Shown here: positions 1 to 12,100 of the stretch, piece by piece
Position numbering within the stretch: position 1 is the first letter of the stretch
Layout of the letters: every line of letters begins with the position of its first letter
NCBI GenBank assembly: GCA_014706295.1
Contig: JACSVZ010000001.1
Span: 116,447,111-116,511,110 of the forward strand
Length of the DNA stretch: 64,000 bases
Origin: Lycocorax pyrrhopterus obiensis
Lineage: Eukaryota; Chordata; Aves; Passeriformes; Paradisaeidae
Direction of reading: 5' to 3'
Notes under the pieces: generated by a model
Told to the model about the DNA's origin: nothing
The model's database searches: none
What the model saw: only the letters and a program-made list of their open reading frames with translations
Made by a program: the position numbers and the translations under genes

Positions 1-3000
1 TCACTTCAATGTTCTTGCTTTCCCAAGAAAGTGGAAATCTTTATATGAAAGGGTTTTTCAAACACCTGCTCTTATTCACTTTTTCTTTAGCAATTGAAGT
101 AAAGGAGACACTTGTGGGATTATTTACTTCTTTTTTCACTTTCATCCATTACAAAATAAGCATTGTATAGAGAGGAAAAAAGTTAATTTGCTGTCTGATA
201 TAGGCCCTATTTTTTTTTAACTACAAAGCAAAGAAGCAATAATATCAGTACAACACACATACTATTTAAGGCATGGAGAAGCTATAATATCTCTGAGCAA
301 CATCACAAATATCATAAAAGAACAAAAGGTTCTCTGATATTCAGTGTTTCCATTTTCCAGCCTCTCACAACAGCTTGAGCTTACTGTTCATGAACATCAC
401 AGGTGAAAAACCTGCTCAATTAATGTGGTTTAACATCAGTTATTGATTTATTGACAACTTACTAATAACTGCCAATCTTTGACCTGTCTATGCAGACCAA
501 TTCCAACAACAGAGCAGGTGAACCAGTATTTTGGGCACTCAAAAACTGTAAATTTGTGTTTACAAACATCCAGGCTTCACACTGCTCTGTCATTCCTTTT
601 CAAGCTGAGGCCTTTTTCCAAAGTTTCCCTGCAATTCCCTGGTTTTTGTTTAATTCAGCTGACGGCTGCCTCCCTGTTTAGCCCGATGGGTGTTCAATGT
701 GAGTGGAGAAACTGCTCCTCTACACAGCAGAGCAAATGGAGCCCATTTGAATTTTCTGAATTGCACAGTGCAAGCCTCACTCTATTAAGAACTAGTTCTC
801 CTTCCAGGAAAAACCAAAAATTTAAAAGACTGTAATGCTCCAGTTGCTTCTAATGGTTGAAAAATCACGTTCCTCTGAGTGAGAAGATAAACTGAGAAGA
901 TTTTTTAATTAAAGCTCACTCTTCCTCATCTTTATCCCAAAAGTCTGTTTCCTGCTACAGGCCAATCATTCCCTGACACTCCCGATATCTTGCAGGCTAC
1001 CTAGGTGCTCTCTTTCATAAAAAAACAAGGTTGCACATCCCAGACACCTCCTGAATTCACCTAAACAAACACATTTGTGCCAACCAACCTGCAAAATGAC
1101 ACTGTTGCTCAACTGCATGAAGTGGATGCATCCATTTTTTCGGACTGATGCATCCAAAAACCCCTCCAGCAGGGACATTCCAGCTGGGAAGGGCTGAAGT
1201 TAGGGGTGCCCCCTGCAATGCCAAGCAGCAAAAATGCTTCCAGCAGCCTCCAAGGTATCAGGTACACATCCTCAGATTCTTGGCCCTGGGATGATTTGAG
1301 CCTGGAAGTGCAGATTTGCAGAAGGACGGGTGAAATGAAAGAGAAATTCCTGGGAAATTAAAGACAAAAATGTGTGGGAATGGACTTTTACATGGATACA
1401 TCATCGCAACGCAAACCTCCTAGAGAAACAGGGCTCATCCAGGGACTTCACTGGAGTTGCTCAAGGCATGGAATTTACCCCAAAAGGCCAGGAATATCAC
1501 TGACCAGAACTAAACCAAAACCAACAACCGGCAGGTCAAAACCAGTGCCAACAAATTAATCCAACACTGTCCCAACACCAAAACTCTGCTTCCAAAGGCA
1601 GATTGCAAAGCACCAACGTGCTCTGCTCCTCCTCCTCAGCGAAAGCTTCCACAGAGCTGCAATATCTTTTTTGTACAGGTTCCATGGATGCATTTTGCTG
1701 TGCTCACAGCTGTAGCAACAAAAAAAAAAAAGTGGGCAAAAGTCTTGAGAAAGTCTAGAAACTCACTTATTGTTGCCTTTAATGGCAGTGTGTGGTATGT
1801 AAATAACCTACTTTTGTAGGGTTTTCACTTGAAAGTAACTGAAGAAGCAAAAAGGGTATAAAACGAACCAGCTAAAGCCTAGACAAAGAAGGTCTGTGTA
1901 CTTAAGCAGAACACTTAAATATGGTGAACTGAGCTTTTTTTAGTTGCCTTTTCCTCAGTCTGTGTTTATATCATGGGATTTTTGGAGGTGAGGAAGGTAC
2001 CAAGGCATTGGGGACATAATTTCCACTGCTTTACTCCCTCTCCCATTTTTAACATATGTTTTGTTTGTTTAGATAATGTTTTATTTAGATTGGCTGGGTT
2101 TTTAATTCTTATTTTTACCATAACCTTGTTTATGCTGCAGTTTTCATGATTTTGCCCTGAACTCCTTTGATTGCTCATCATATTTTTACGACTTTCATTT
2201 GCAGCACTGTTATCTTTTGATCTTCTGCTGTTTGCCCGTATGTTTAAAGATTTCCAAACTAATTAAGACAATTAACTAAAAAAGACTAATTGCATTCATA
2301 AATGAGTCGTGGTGCTTCTGATTAGCAGGTGGCTCCTTTCTGGTTTGGATACATAAAAGCAGATGGAAATGTGGCAGACTTCGTTATATTTAATGTGCCC
2401 ACTTCCTTCCAGACTGCTCCTCTTTCCAGTTAATGACAATAAAACCTATAAAATCTTCAGATTGCTCCTTTTTTTTTTTTTTTGCTTTTGCCATTTCTCA
2501 TTTGGAATCCTGGCCATTCCTGACTAAGAGTTTCCAAACTGTTTTTCCTGAATGTTTCGTCACTTCCACTTACAGGCTTTCAGGTGCCTGAAGAACAAGA
2601 GGATCAGACATACTCAAAAAAAAGAAATCTGCTCCTCATTTTGATGTGCAATCAATGGTAAAAATAATTTTTAGTGATTTTTTTAAAGAAAATTTGTTTA
2701 AAAGACAGATTTTGTTCTTATTTTTTGCTATATTTCCATATAAATCTGATATATGTCACTCTTGTTCCTATAGCCAAAATTTTCTCTGTTCAATTTCACA
2801 TATTTTCTCCAGTGCCCCAAAATTACTTTCCATAATGCATAATTAATTCCTCACCAAATGTATTGAGGATATAAAGAAGCGATTTCTTTGTTGCCCTAGC
2901 AATCTATGACAATTTTAGCACTGCACAAATGAAAAAAAACCAACAAAAAATAGCAGTACAACCACATGTCAGTGTGGGAAATCACCAGTTTATAGATGCC

Positions 3001-6000
3001 TGAGGAACATTAGCAACTTATACATTTTATACCTAAAATAAATACACTGCCTTGAAGTCTATGAAAAAAATTTCACATTTTAACTGTATGGAGAAAAGAA
3101 ATTCAACATGAATCCAACGTTGACCACTCTAAGTTTTAGTGCTTATTGTATAAAACTCTTTTCTATACACTTATGTGAGACTAACTCTGCAAAAGATTAT
3201 CTGGGATTTATGCAAGTAAATTTTGTTTCTATTGGGCAAAATGGTTTTTTGGACACTAACTTTTGGAGGGTGCAGCACTATTGAGTCGAGGTATTTCAAA
3301 GTAAGTGAAAGGAGAAAAAAATTAAAATAAGACTATAGAGGTTAAATTATGTTGAAGCAAAAAGGCTGACGTTCTTCCCTACCAAATTCTGGTGCTATGA
3401 TTGTCTTCAATGCATCTGATCACATAATTTTTATGTAAAAATATAAGAAAGTAGTGAAAATGTTGAGATGGTGCCTAGCAGCTTCATTTGTGTTGTGTCG
3501 TGCAACCAAAAGCTGGTTAGAGGATAATACAGACAGAAGGGAACACAACATCTGCTGTTTAGAGTAACGTGTGAAAAAAATGAAAGAAAAAAATCAGCTG
3601 ATAAACATGACAGGGTGGTGATGATCCAGATTTTCACCTGCATCCAAGAGCAAGAACTGCTCCCCTCCCTAACTCTGGCTCCCTTTTATCTCGTTTCTCC
3701 TCCCTTCAGAGACACACACTAAACAATAGGGCTGAAATGCAAAGATGTGTAGCTTTTCAGATAGCAGTAATGAGAAAGTGTCCTAAGTCCCAACCACAAA
3801 TTAAAAGCACTGCCGTGGCATTCAAATTAGAAAAATGTGACACCAGGGGATTTCCTGAATTCAGAGCTTTTAATATATCCAGTATTTTATTGTGAATAAT
3901 AGTATGCTAGGATTCTAAAATAACTGCAGTCTTTAATTCTTATTCAAGATATCTGTCTCCACCAAAAAGTTCAGATGCATAAGGACTTGAGCACTTCATG
4001 AGTGCAGCTCCATAAAAATCCCTATTTGCTGTTCAATAAACAAAGCCTGAAAGTTGTGCTGGCCGTAAATTTGAGTAAGTGCTCTTAGTGCAGATGCTAT
4101 CGAGCGCCAGCATCCTGCATCAGCTGTTTAAAGCCCTGCTGTAAGGAACGGGATGACTCAGGGAATTGGTAATGGGATCCAGAGCCTTTGACCCCTGGGT
4201 CAATAGTTATAATCTGAAACAGACGGAGAGAGCCCAGGAGTCAATGCCATGTCAGCCCCGTCTCCTGCCTGCAGCCAAACCCCTCTGTGGCCTCCAGACA
4301 ATTCCTGCACGAGAAACACTGCAGCCACAACAGGCGGGAGGGAAACCCCTGGCACTGATAGCTGGCACCAGCAAAAGAACAGGAAAGCCAAGAAATCGTC
4401 TGGGGAAATGCGTGGTGCTTTTAAAATAAGTGAGGGGAAGTGATTCAGGAAAGAAGTTAAGGGAAAATGGTTTGCAGCAACTTTTCATCTTTCTATGGCA
4501 CTGACAACTCTTGAATCTACTTGAAATTTAAAGTGTTCACCCCTCACACAAAATACCAGACAACACTAATTTTGTGTCCCACAAGTACTGAGCAGAATCC
4601 GTAACCTGCACACGTCAATACGCTCTGTGATGTCACCTCTGTAACTACACACAACCTTCAGCTGCCCTGACATAGCTCACACCTGCAGAGAGATGTGTGT
4701 CACCATCACAACAGGAGGCATTCAGACTTATTTTCAGATCTGTTAACAGCTTTTTGCTGAGGCTTTCCAGGGATTTGCTCCATGTTCTGATCTCTGTGTG
4801 TCATTGTGCAGCCTCAGCCTGTTGCTCCATCACACCCACCTCCACTCCCAAGGTGACAAACTGCACTGCACAGTCCTTGCAGAGTTTGAATTCCAAAGTA
4901 CTGAACACCACTGCTCGTGCAGCAACAGACTTTCCGCAGTGGAGAGGCTAACAATGAATAATTATCAAAAATATGAAGGAAAAAAGAACAGTTCAGTTGT
5001 TCTGTATTGATCTGAAACATGTTTAACCTCACCACCAAGAATATCAGAGAAAAAGACACCAGAGGTGCCTTGATCTGGGACACATGGTGCTGCTGGGCAG
5101 CAGCTGTTTTCTGGAAAGAGGATCTGGATTAATTTATTCTGCTGTTTATTGTTAAACTCCAAGAACAAGTGCTGGGAGCCCTGTTAATATTTAACTGTGA
5201 CGACACTGACAAATATATCAACCTGAAAAATACTGCAGTGTCTCAGCTCATCATGCACAATGCTTTAATCACCAGGAGAAACGTATCAGACTATCAGAAA
5301 CTTCCCTACAATCACATGGATGGACTTTTATTATTACACTTGATACTACTCTGAATGAGCCAATATGATTTCTTTAGATGTTCTGTACTTTTTAAATTTG
5401 TAAAAGTTCAGATATGCTAAGCAGGAATCATGAATTTTTAAGATAACTTATTTTCCTTTCATAAAACCTGCACTCTTTACCTTGATTGCCAAATGACAGA
5501 GCTCAGCTAATAGAAATTAGGCATGTTGGTCCTCTCTAACCTCCACAGCTTTTTAATTTTAGAGAGCCCCTTTAAAGCAAGATGTTATAAGTAGTAACTG
5601 TTGTTAATATTTTTCTTCACATCTACAGAAGTTTTTTTCACTCCTCAGTTGTGACTCATCTCTTGTGAATTATGCATACGAGTAAAACGTATGGCAATAT
5701 TTTTGTTAAGTGGAGATTAAGCTTTGACTATCTTTTCTTCACCCACTCCTTGAATGTAAAAATACTCTTCTGGTGATGAAAAAGAAATGCATTTCTTAAT
5801 TTTCAATATTTTCTCCTAGTTTATGCTAATACCTACAAAGACTGGCAGGTTCTGTACCTAGAAATAGTTTTCACTAGAACAGTAAAGAAATTAAATTTTT
5901 TTGTTGACTAGTGGGGTTTTTTTTTTATTCCCTTTAAAAAGAAATTTAAATAAGAGAAGAATAGAATTTAAAAATGAAAAACATTTTAAAAAATACTTAG

Positions 6001-6250
6001 GTGGGTTTCTTCTCCCCATACCCACCCTGCATTTTGGAGTCAGCAAAGACAAAAAGACACAAAGAAAAAAAACCACTTTGAAACTGGTGTGATATCAGCC
6101 AGTGCCAGTCAGCTGAAGAGGCATTTGTCTTTCTCAACTGTCTCTTGAGTTTTTTTGGTGCAGGCAGATTTATGAGGTCAACACCAGGATTTTGGCACCT
6201 GTTTTCCCACTAGTTTTTTAATGAGAGCAGAGCATCCAAATCCTCTGTGG
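1..6250. other. AT-rich non-coding sequence, no gene recognised
   Basis: No frame here shows a recognisable protein. The open frames are short (up to 118 codons), overlap in several frames and look like chance. The stretch contains short homopolymer runs, for example an uninterrupted T run at 2469-2483. A cluster of motifs near 4.15-4.2 kb is described separately. The rest is unique-looking AT-rich sequence. I see no transposon copy that I can name, though old diverged copies would be missed by eye. Confidence 0.7.
4154..4203. promoter_or_regulatory. Candidate AP-1 site plus palindromic nuclear-receptor-like site
   Basis: TGACTCA at 4154-4160 matches the AP-1 consensus exactly. At 4188-4203, TTGACCC and GGGTCAA form a perfect 7-bp inverted pair separated by CT. 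GGGTCA resembles the nuclear-receptor half-site AGGTCA, and the two copies are everted with a 2-bp spacer (ER2-like). The surrounding 4070-4240 keeps a few CpGs and is less AT-rich than its neighbours. The motif matches are directly visible. Binding is inference, and both motifs can occur by chance in 64 kb. Confidence 0.3.
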
Positions 6251-6650
6251 ACAGCTTTCAAAACAGCAGCCCCAACTCCTTCATTAAGCTTTTTGGGGGA
6301 CACAAAGGTGGCTATTCCAGCACTCAGGGCCATGAGGACCTTTCCAGGGTGGGACAGCCACAGGACAGCATAGGGGGAGAGGCACGAACCAGAGCTGGGG
6401 TTGTCCCTGAGCCCCCCACGCTGATGGATGGACCTTCAGCCACCTCCAGCCCCTCCTCACCCTCACAAGGATGCCCAGAACCAGCGGGAATTAGGAATAA
6501 CCATGCTGGAAGCCAGCTCTTGGTAGGAAAACCAAACCCACACACATCCCCTCAAAAACCTCCTCCCAGCCCTGAATCATATTTCTGCCCTCTGGAAATG
6601 CATCCCACCCACCATGGCATTTACTGAGGTCATCCCTCTAACCCCACCCC
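6247..6650. other. Isolated GC-rich patch beside the inverted repeat
   Basis: This segment is clearly richer in G and C than its surroundings, with many CCC, CCT and CAGC words, and it stops abruptly where the left arm of the inverted repeat starts. The forward strand is open for 126 codons (6247-6627). The predicted peptide is low-complexity, rich in Pro, Ser and Gly, and matches no domain I know, so I do not call it a gene. It could be an unrecognised repeat insertion, a diverged exon or UTR, or a local composition island. I cannot decide among these from the sequence. Confidence 0.4.
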
Positions 6651-6856
6651 TCCTGTCTATACTGAATTTTAAGTTTCAATAGGTACATATAGAGGAAAAC
6701 GATGCCCTGCTACTTAACGTGTTCAGTTTTCTGAATTTATCTATTAATGTTGGATCTTTTGCTGTTGCACATGCACCTTATACTTTTGTAAGTGCTTTTT
6801 CCTGCAGCTGTCATGCAAATAGCTGTACATTTTAGATGGCTGAGATCATACCTAAC
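6651..6856 (+). repeat. Left arm of a large inverted repeat
   Basis: The sequence at 6671-6856 aligns to the reverse complement of 7765-7950 over 186 bp with no gap and 14 mismatches by my count (about 92% identity). Ten of the mismatches are transitions. A weaker extension of 20 bp (6 mismatches) takes the arm out to 6651. The arm contains an octamer word ATGCAAAT and a CAGCTG E-box. It does not look like CR1 or any transposon terminus I know, and I find no target-site duplication outside the pair. Possible origins are a local inverted duplication, a fold-back element, or two inverted copies of a conserved element. Confidence 0.95.
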
Positions 6857-6910
6857 TGGGTTCTCGAATTTGACTTTGATCTGGCCCAGAGGTGAGCTGA
6901 GTTGTCCCCA

Positions 6911-6940
6911 CTAGGATTGCTGCTTCCTCAGCAATCCTGG
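6911..6940. repeat. Small hairpin inside the inverted-repeat spacer
   Basis: AGGATTGCTG at 6913-6922 and CAGCAATCCT at 6929-6938 are perfect reverse complements around a 6-nt loop. One G.T wobble and one C-G pair extend the stem to 12 bp on the forward strand. It lies about 55 bp inside the left arm. Confidence 0.85.
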
Positions 6941-7189
6941 CCTGTGACAAAATGGGGGAAGGAAAACGGGCAGAAAAGAAAGTCAGAAAACAGGGATTGG
7001 AGAGGAAAACAGACTCTATCCCACAACAAATGCATCCTTGCTGAGCTGAGGAACATCATTCCCAGAGGTCAGCACGAATACATTTCCCACTTGCATTTGC
7101 CTAAACCAAATTGCCAACTGCCTGTTGGTTTGTTGGGATTTTTTTTAAGCAGTCCTTTTTGCTATTCATAAACTCCATGAAGATAATTC

Positions 7190-7640
7190 ATGGCATTTTG
7201 TCCAGCATTTTCAGCTTGTGGAGCAGAGCTGGCTGAACTCCTCGCAGAGGGCGCTGGATTAAATGCAGGTAAGGGTTATGAATGGTGAGCTGTAATTTAC
7301 TGACTGCTGCAGGGAGGAGACAGAGGGCATGGTGTGGTTTTCAAGGCATGAATTAGAGTTCTCTGGTGAAATGAGGGTGCTTTGAGCTGATTAAATTATA
7401 AGAAATGTGCACCTGGGCCGCATAAAGATCTGACATCCTCTCCCCAGAGTTTGACTGATAATATAAGTGATGTACATCATAATTTCTGCATCATCTGAAA
7501 GTTTAATACGTGTAATTGTGAGCTGCTTTTCTTCTCTGAAATTGCAAACACAGCGAAATTGCAGGCTTGGTGCCACTGATGAGTCATTGTTGGCCTGCTG
7601 GATCTGTATTACAATGGCCATACACAAAGAGAACCATGAC
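7190..7640. promoter_or_regulatory. Candidate conserved non-coding element with CTCF-like site
   Basis: The 14-mer at 7241-7254 (ctcgcagagggcgc) matches 12 of 14 positions of the commonly used CTCF core, including the invariant AG, GGC and GC. The downstream 300 bp has mixed composition, homeodomain-like ATTA/TAAT words and a TGAGTCA AP-1-like word near 7580. It lacks the long homopolymers seen elsewhere. This is the texture of vertebrate CNEs, but conservation cannot be assessed from one sequence. Confidence 0.3.
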
Positions 7641-7764
7641 ACCCCAGTTTACCATCATTATCTGTTTCCTTTTGAGTTGTTTCCACAGCTGAGCAGCTCA
7701 GACAGAGCCTGGGTCAAGTAGCAGGGGGAGGAGGAGTTGAAATGGCAGCTTTTAAGGGAGATGA

Positions 7765-7970
7765 GTTAGGTATGATCTCAGCCATCTAAAATATACAGCT
7801 ATTTGCCTGACAGCTGCAGGAAAAGGCCCTTACGAAAGTATAAGGTGCATATGCAACAGCAAGAGATCCAACATTAATAGATAAATTCAGAAAACTGAAT
7901 GCTTTAAGTAGCAGGGCATCATTTTCTTCTATATGTACCTATTGAAATTGAGAATACAGTACAGAAGAGA
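7765..7970 (-). repeat. Right arm of the large inverted repeat
   Basis: This is the reverse-complement partner of 6651-6856, with a best ungapped block at 7765-7950. The corresponding octamer word is altered here (AGGCAAAT in the inverted orientation), while the E-box and most of the flanking words are identical. Lack of any indel across 186 bp despite about 7% substitutions is unusual for neutral duplicated DNA of that divergence. Confidence 0.95.
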
Positions 7971-9140
7971 ACTATTTTGCTAAAACGGCATCTAAAGATA
8001 CCTTAATTCCACCAAGAAAAAGTCAGCAGTTCAGTTGTTGAAGCACTCCATTGCCAATGATTTCTTCTTTAATCTTGTTTTCATCACAGCTCCAGAAGTC
8101 TGGAATGTAAGCGTAGACACATTATTCTTTTCGGACACTCTGAATCTGAATTTAAAACCCCCAAATGTTCTAAATTGGAGGTTAACAGTGGTTTTTAAAC
8201 AGTTGAAAGAAAATAAATTACCAAAAGAATGTATTCTTTCTTTAGAATTAAAATGGGGGGACCTGAGGAGAAACATCCCTATTTACTAGATCAAACAGAG
8301 TAATATTCATATATTGAATATTGAACATTATAATAAAAAAATATTTGGGCAACCAGTGTTATTGGCTTCACAAAAAAAATAGAAGAAACAGGCACAGATT
8401 TTGTTCCCAATTTTGCTGATGTAACAGTAAAACCTCTTTTGTTAAAAGCAGAAATTTTCTTCTCTAATGTATAAAACCTTCAAGGTGAAGAATTTATTTT
8501 AACATAACTTCAGCCTAATTGGAAAAGGAATTCAACACATTTCAGCTGGTGCCCAGGCTTACCATAATTTCTTCTCTGAATAAAACTGAAAGCCATTATT
8601 TTCTCCATGAAACAAAGTGAAAACAAGGAAATCTGAGAACCAAGTCAGATTTCAGGTACAACCAATAACAACTCTCAGTATATGTTGTAAAAATTCACCA
8701 TTTGTTTCTTCAGTGATTGATACAAAGGGAGAAGTCCAGTTTAGAGTAAGAAGATGGAAAATCCCATGGAAATCCCTGGACAAGTGCTCTGACTAGAGAG
8801 AAAAGGATTGTATATTGCATTATTTTTCTTCAGACCACAGAACCAATTGAGAGACAAAGTATTGGTTTTGGAGTCTGGCTTGTTGGTTTTTTTTTTTCTG
8901 AACTAGACAGATAAGTATATTAAATTAATGTTTTTGAATAAGAGCTAGTTAAATTTTAAAATTATTTCAGGCAGAGGACACTTTCACGATCTGAAATAAG
9001 AAATTGAGGCCTGGCAATATATGGCTGTGGCATAAAAAAAGAAAAAAGGCTAACTGTCACTTGGTAAATAAACATTTTCAGTCATCCCTAACAGTGACAC
9101 CAGTCGGGACAAAATCACTCCAGCTGGTGCTTTAGCAACC

Positions 9141-9168
9141 TTTTTTTTTTTTTTTTTTTTCCCCCCAG
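9141..9168 (+). repeat. T20C6 tract ending in AG
   Basis: Twenty T are followed by six C and then AG. It resembles an extreme polypyrimidine tract with a 3' splice-site AG at 9167-9168. The sequence after it opens a frame of about 90 codons (9172-9441) that I do not recognise. A homopolymer-derived tract is the simpler reading. Confidence 0.7.
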
Positions 9169-12100
9169 ATTATGAGAAATAATCAGAAAAAAACAAGCCA
9201 AATAAGCAAATGTACATGTAAAGTGTTGAAAGCAGGCTGGTCCTGGGAACAAATCATGAACTGGACACAAAGAACATTGAGCCATAAACGAACAAAGCAG
9301 AAGGACACAACCGCTTATTTATTAAACAATGCTCTGCCTGCCTTACTTTCAGTCCACAGTATCTTAAAACAGCCTCACTGGGACCATTACCAGAACAAAT
9401 TACTGCTCAACATGAATAAATGGGGAGAAGTCTGGGTCTAAGCTTTTAAGCGGTTTGGGTTTTGGTGGGGGTTTTTTTAACGTTTTAATGTGTTTTAAAT
9501 TGTTTTTATTATTATGCACAGCTACATCATAGGGGCAATTCTCTACAGATGAGGCTGAGCTGAGCTCTCTGTTGAAAGGTCAAGGCTTGCAAGTGTTACT
9601 AATTAGGGACACAGGCACAGAGTGAGTTATGTTTCCGCAGATAAGGAAAAGGAAAGAGAACCTAGCTGTTGTTCAACATTACATGAAATCACTTGTGCTT
9701 CTCCATGGCTGGAGTTTAAAAATATCATGTAACGGATGTCCTGGTTCTGAAGCTGCTTTCTGCCCTACCCTGTAGCTGCAGAATCACACAAAATAAGGCA
9801 GGTATACACTAGGCTATTTCAAACTTCAGAAGAAAGCTTATCTGTCACAAAGGTTTCGTCAGTCTCCCAAGAAGAGGGGCTAATATGGGATTTCTCTATC
9901 AGAATGCAGCTCAATGAATCAAATGCCAGCGTGGAGGAGGAGGCAATGAGAATGCACTGGCTACAGAGAAAGCAGGAGGTGATACACAAAAGCTGAAAAG
10001 TCTATTTTTCGAGGTCAGAGAGGTGACAGTTGAGACCACTGAATCAGAATGATCTTCCCAGGCTGCAACCCTCATCAGGGTGAGGGATGCTCTCTTTGAA
10101 GGAAAAAAATGTTACAACTATTACATGCTACAGCTGGTACGCAAGTGTAACTGGAAATGAGAACAAAAGTTCACCACTGCTGGAGCCAGCCTTTCCTTAC
10201 AATATCAGAAATCCCTGTGAATATTTGGGATTTGGGAACTAATGGCCTCTGATGGCCATATACAGTCTAGTTAGACAAAGGGTAATGTCTGCTACTCAAC
10301 ATTTTGCATTTGATATGGGCTCACACCTTCACCTTGTACCACTCTCAAGCAGATCAGCTACTGACAAAGTGAAACAATGCTTATTAAAAAGGCAATGTTT
10401 AAAAAAACCCACAACTTATTAGAGAATGAAAGTTAATTATCTCCTTCCAAATCACAAGTTAACCCAGCAGGCTGAGACTCACCTCTAAGAAAAACACCCA
10501 CACCTGAGTTCCTTTTATTAAGGTGATGGAGACTAGGATAATTCACAGAAGTGAATGCAGAGGTTGCACTCCTGACAGCTTTAGATTGCTTTGTCTAAAT
10601 TAATAACAACTCTGAATAAAAGCCATCAAGTCCAGCTGTACAGTCTCACACTTAACTTTTCCATTAGTGTCACTGGCCTCCCAGGGGTCTCTTCTTGTAC
10701 TTCATATGTTTATGGACAAGACATATATACCCCTGCATGCATCAGCTGGTCTCAGTGAGCATCTCTCTCCCTCTCCTCCTCTGCTATCCATCAAAACTCT
10801 TCCCTGTGATTACACCACATTCCAGAAACACAGTCATACCTTGAAATGCTAAATGAAAAGCCTACCAGCTAATCTGGAAAAGCTTATTCATGCAGGCTCG
10901 GTGTGAAGCAGGGGCACTGCAGCTGATGAGGCTGTTGCACCTGCATGTGTGAGTGGCACAAGTGCCTCTTGCAGACAGATCCCTCCCGCTTTCCACTCGG
11001 CTTTTCCTTTTGCCTGCCCAGCAGGCAGGGAGTTTATGAGAAATAGGGGGTGTGCATGATGAAGGCACACACAGAATGTGTGAAATAATAAACCTCTCAC
11101 CTGCACTCGAGTCTCAGAGAGGCACAGCTCCTGTCGTGAGGCTCTGGATGCGGTGCAGAGCTCTGGCTCAGGGAGTCTTGCTCAACCCGGGATGGGGTCA
11201 CCAGGCTGCCTGGGGAACACAGGTAACACTGGAATTAGCATCACCTCTGAGAACATCTCTTTATTCTTATGGATTGATTTACTTTGTCACTGCGACTTGA
11301 AAGATCAAAGAATCAAAAAGAGATGTTGTTAAATGGGTGCTTCCCAATTATATTAAAATGCTCATTTCTGGAGTTGTCCTCGGGTCCTTAAAGGAGTTTC
11401 AGGAAGGTCACTGGAGAAAAAAAATGCTTTTCAAATACATACCTTTGCTGAAAACTGAGTAACTGAGTGACTGATTAGGGGATGAAATTCAGGACAAACT
11501 GGGCTTGGCTGCTCCCAATCACAATTCTGCTGAGGGACAAGAATTAGCCTCCACAATGCTGCCTGCTGATCTGGTCAGCAGCCTGTCTGTGGCATTTACT
11601 GTTAGCTGCATCATGTGGCCTGATGGGTTTGTGATGGGGACAAACAAGCCCTAAGGAGTAAAACATGCCTATAGAAACTGATTTCCAGTGTGACCTATGG
11701 CAGGATTGAAGTGAGGTCTCCAAAGGTGACAGGGGAGTGTATCCATCAACTGCTCCTTGCAAGCACCCCCTCAGCCACACAGCTCATATCCAATACAGTT
11801 AATTGCCAAATCAGCTCATGGACACAAGACAATGAAATACTATTTATTGATTTGCATTCCCATCAAAAGGAGGAAAAAAGCCAATCAAGCTGGTTTGGTG
11901 TGGAAATTTCAAAGCCTTTGTCTCACATATAGATAACACATTGACGTTTTATTGACACTATAATAAAATCTTGCGGCCCATAAATATTGGGTTTTCTCCT
12001 TTCTGCAAAAGGAAAGAAATTTCAGCACAACAAAGCATGTGTTATAGATTCTGAAATGATCCTCTCTGCACACTTCTTCCAGATTTCAGAGTGCATGTTC

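Larger units (their letters stand above)
6857..7764. other. 908-bp spacer between the inverted-repeat arms
   Basis: The spacer is unique sequence. It holds a hairpin at 6911-6940, a CTCF-like site at 7241-7254 and a CNE-like stretch (about 7190-7640). Open frames of 83-89 codons lie on both strands but none is recognisable. No transposase-like reading frame is seen, which argues against an autonomous DNA transposon using the arms as terminal repeats. Confidence 0.6.

Noticed and set aside
6247..6627. 126-codon frame in the GC-rich patch
   Set aside because: Low-complexity Pro/Ser/Gly peptide with overlapping minus-strand frames. GC-rich DNA has fewer stop codons, which explains the length.
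6651..7970. Reading the inverted repeat as a DNA transposon with long terminal inverted repeats
   Set aside because: No transposase-like frame, no target-site duplication found outside the arms, and no terminal motif that I recognise. Kept as an open alternative, not as a call.
6651..7970. Reading the inverted repeat as an assembly artefact
   Set aside because: An artefactual inverted copy would be nearly identical. The arms differ at about 7-10% of positions.
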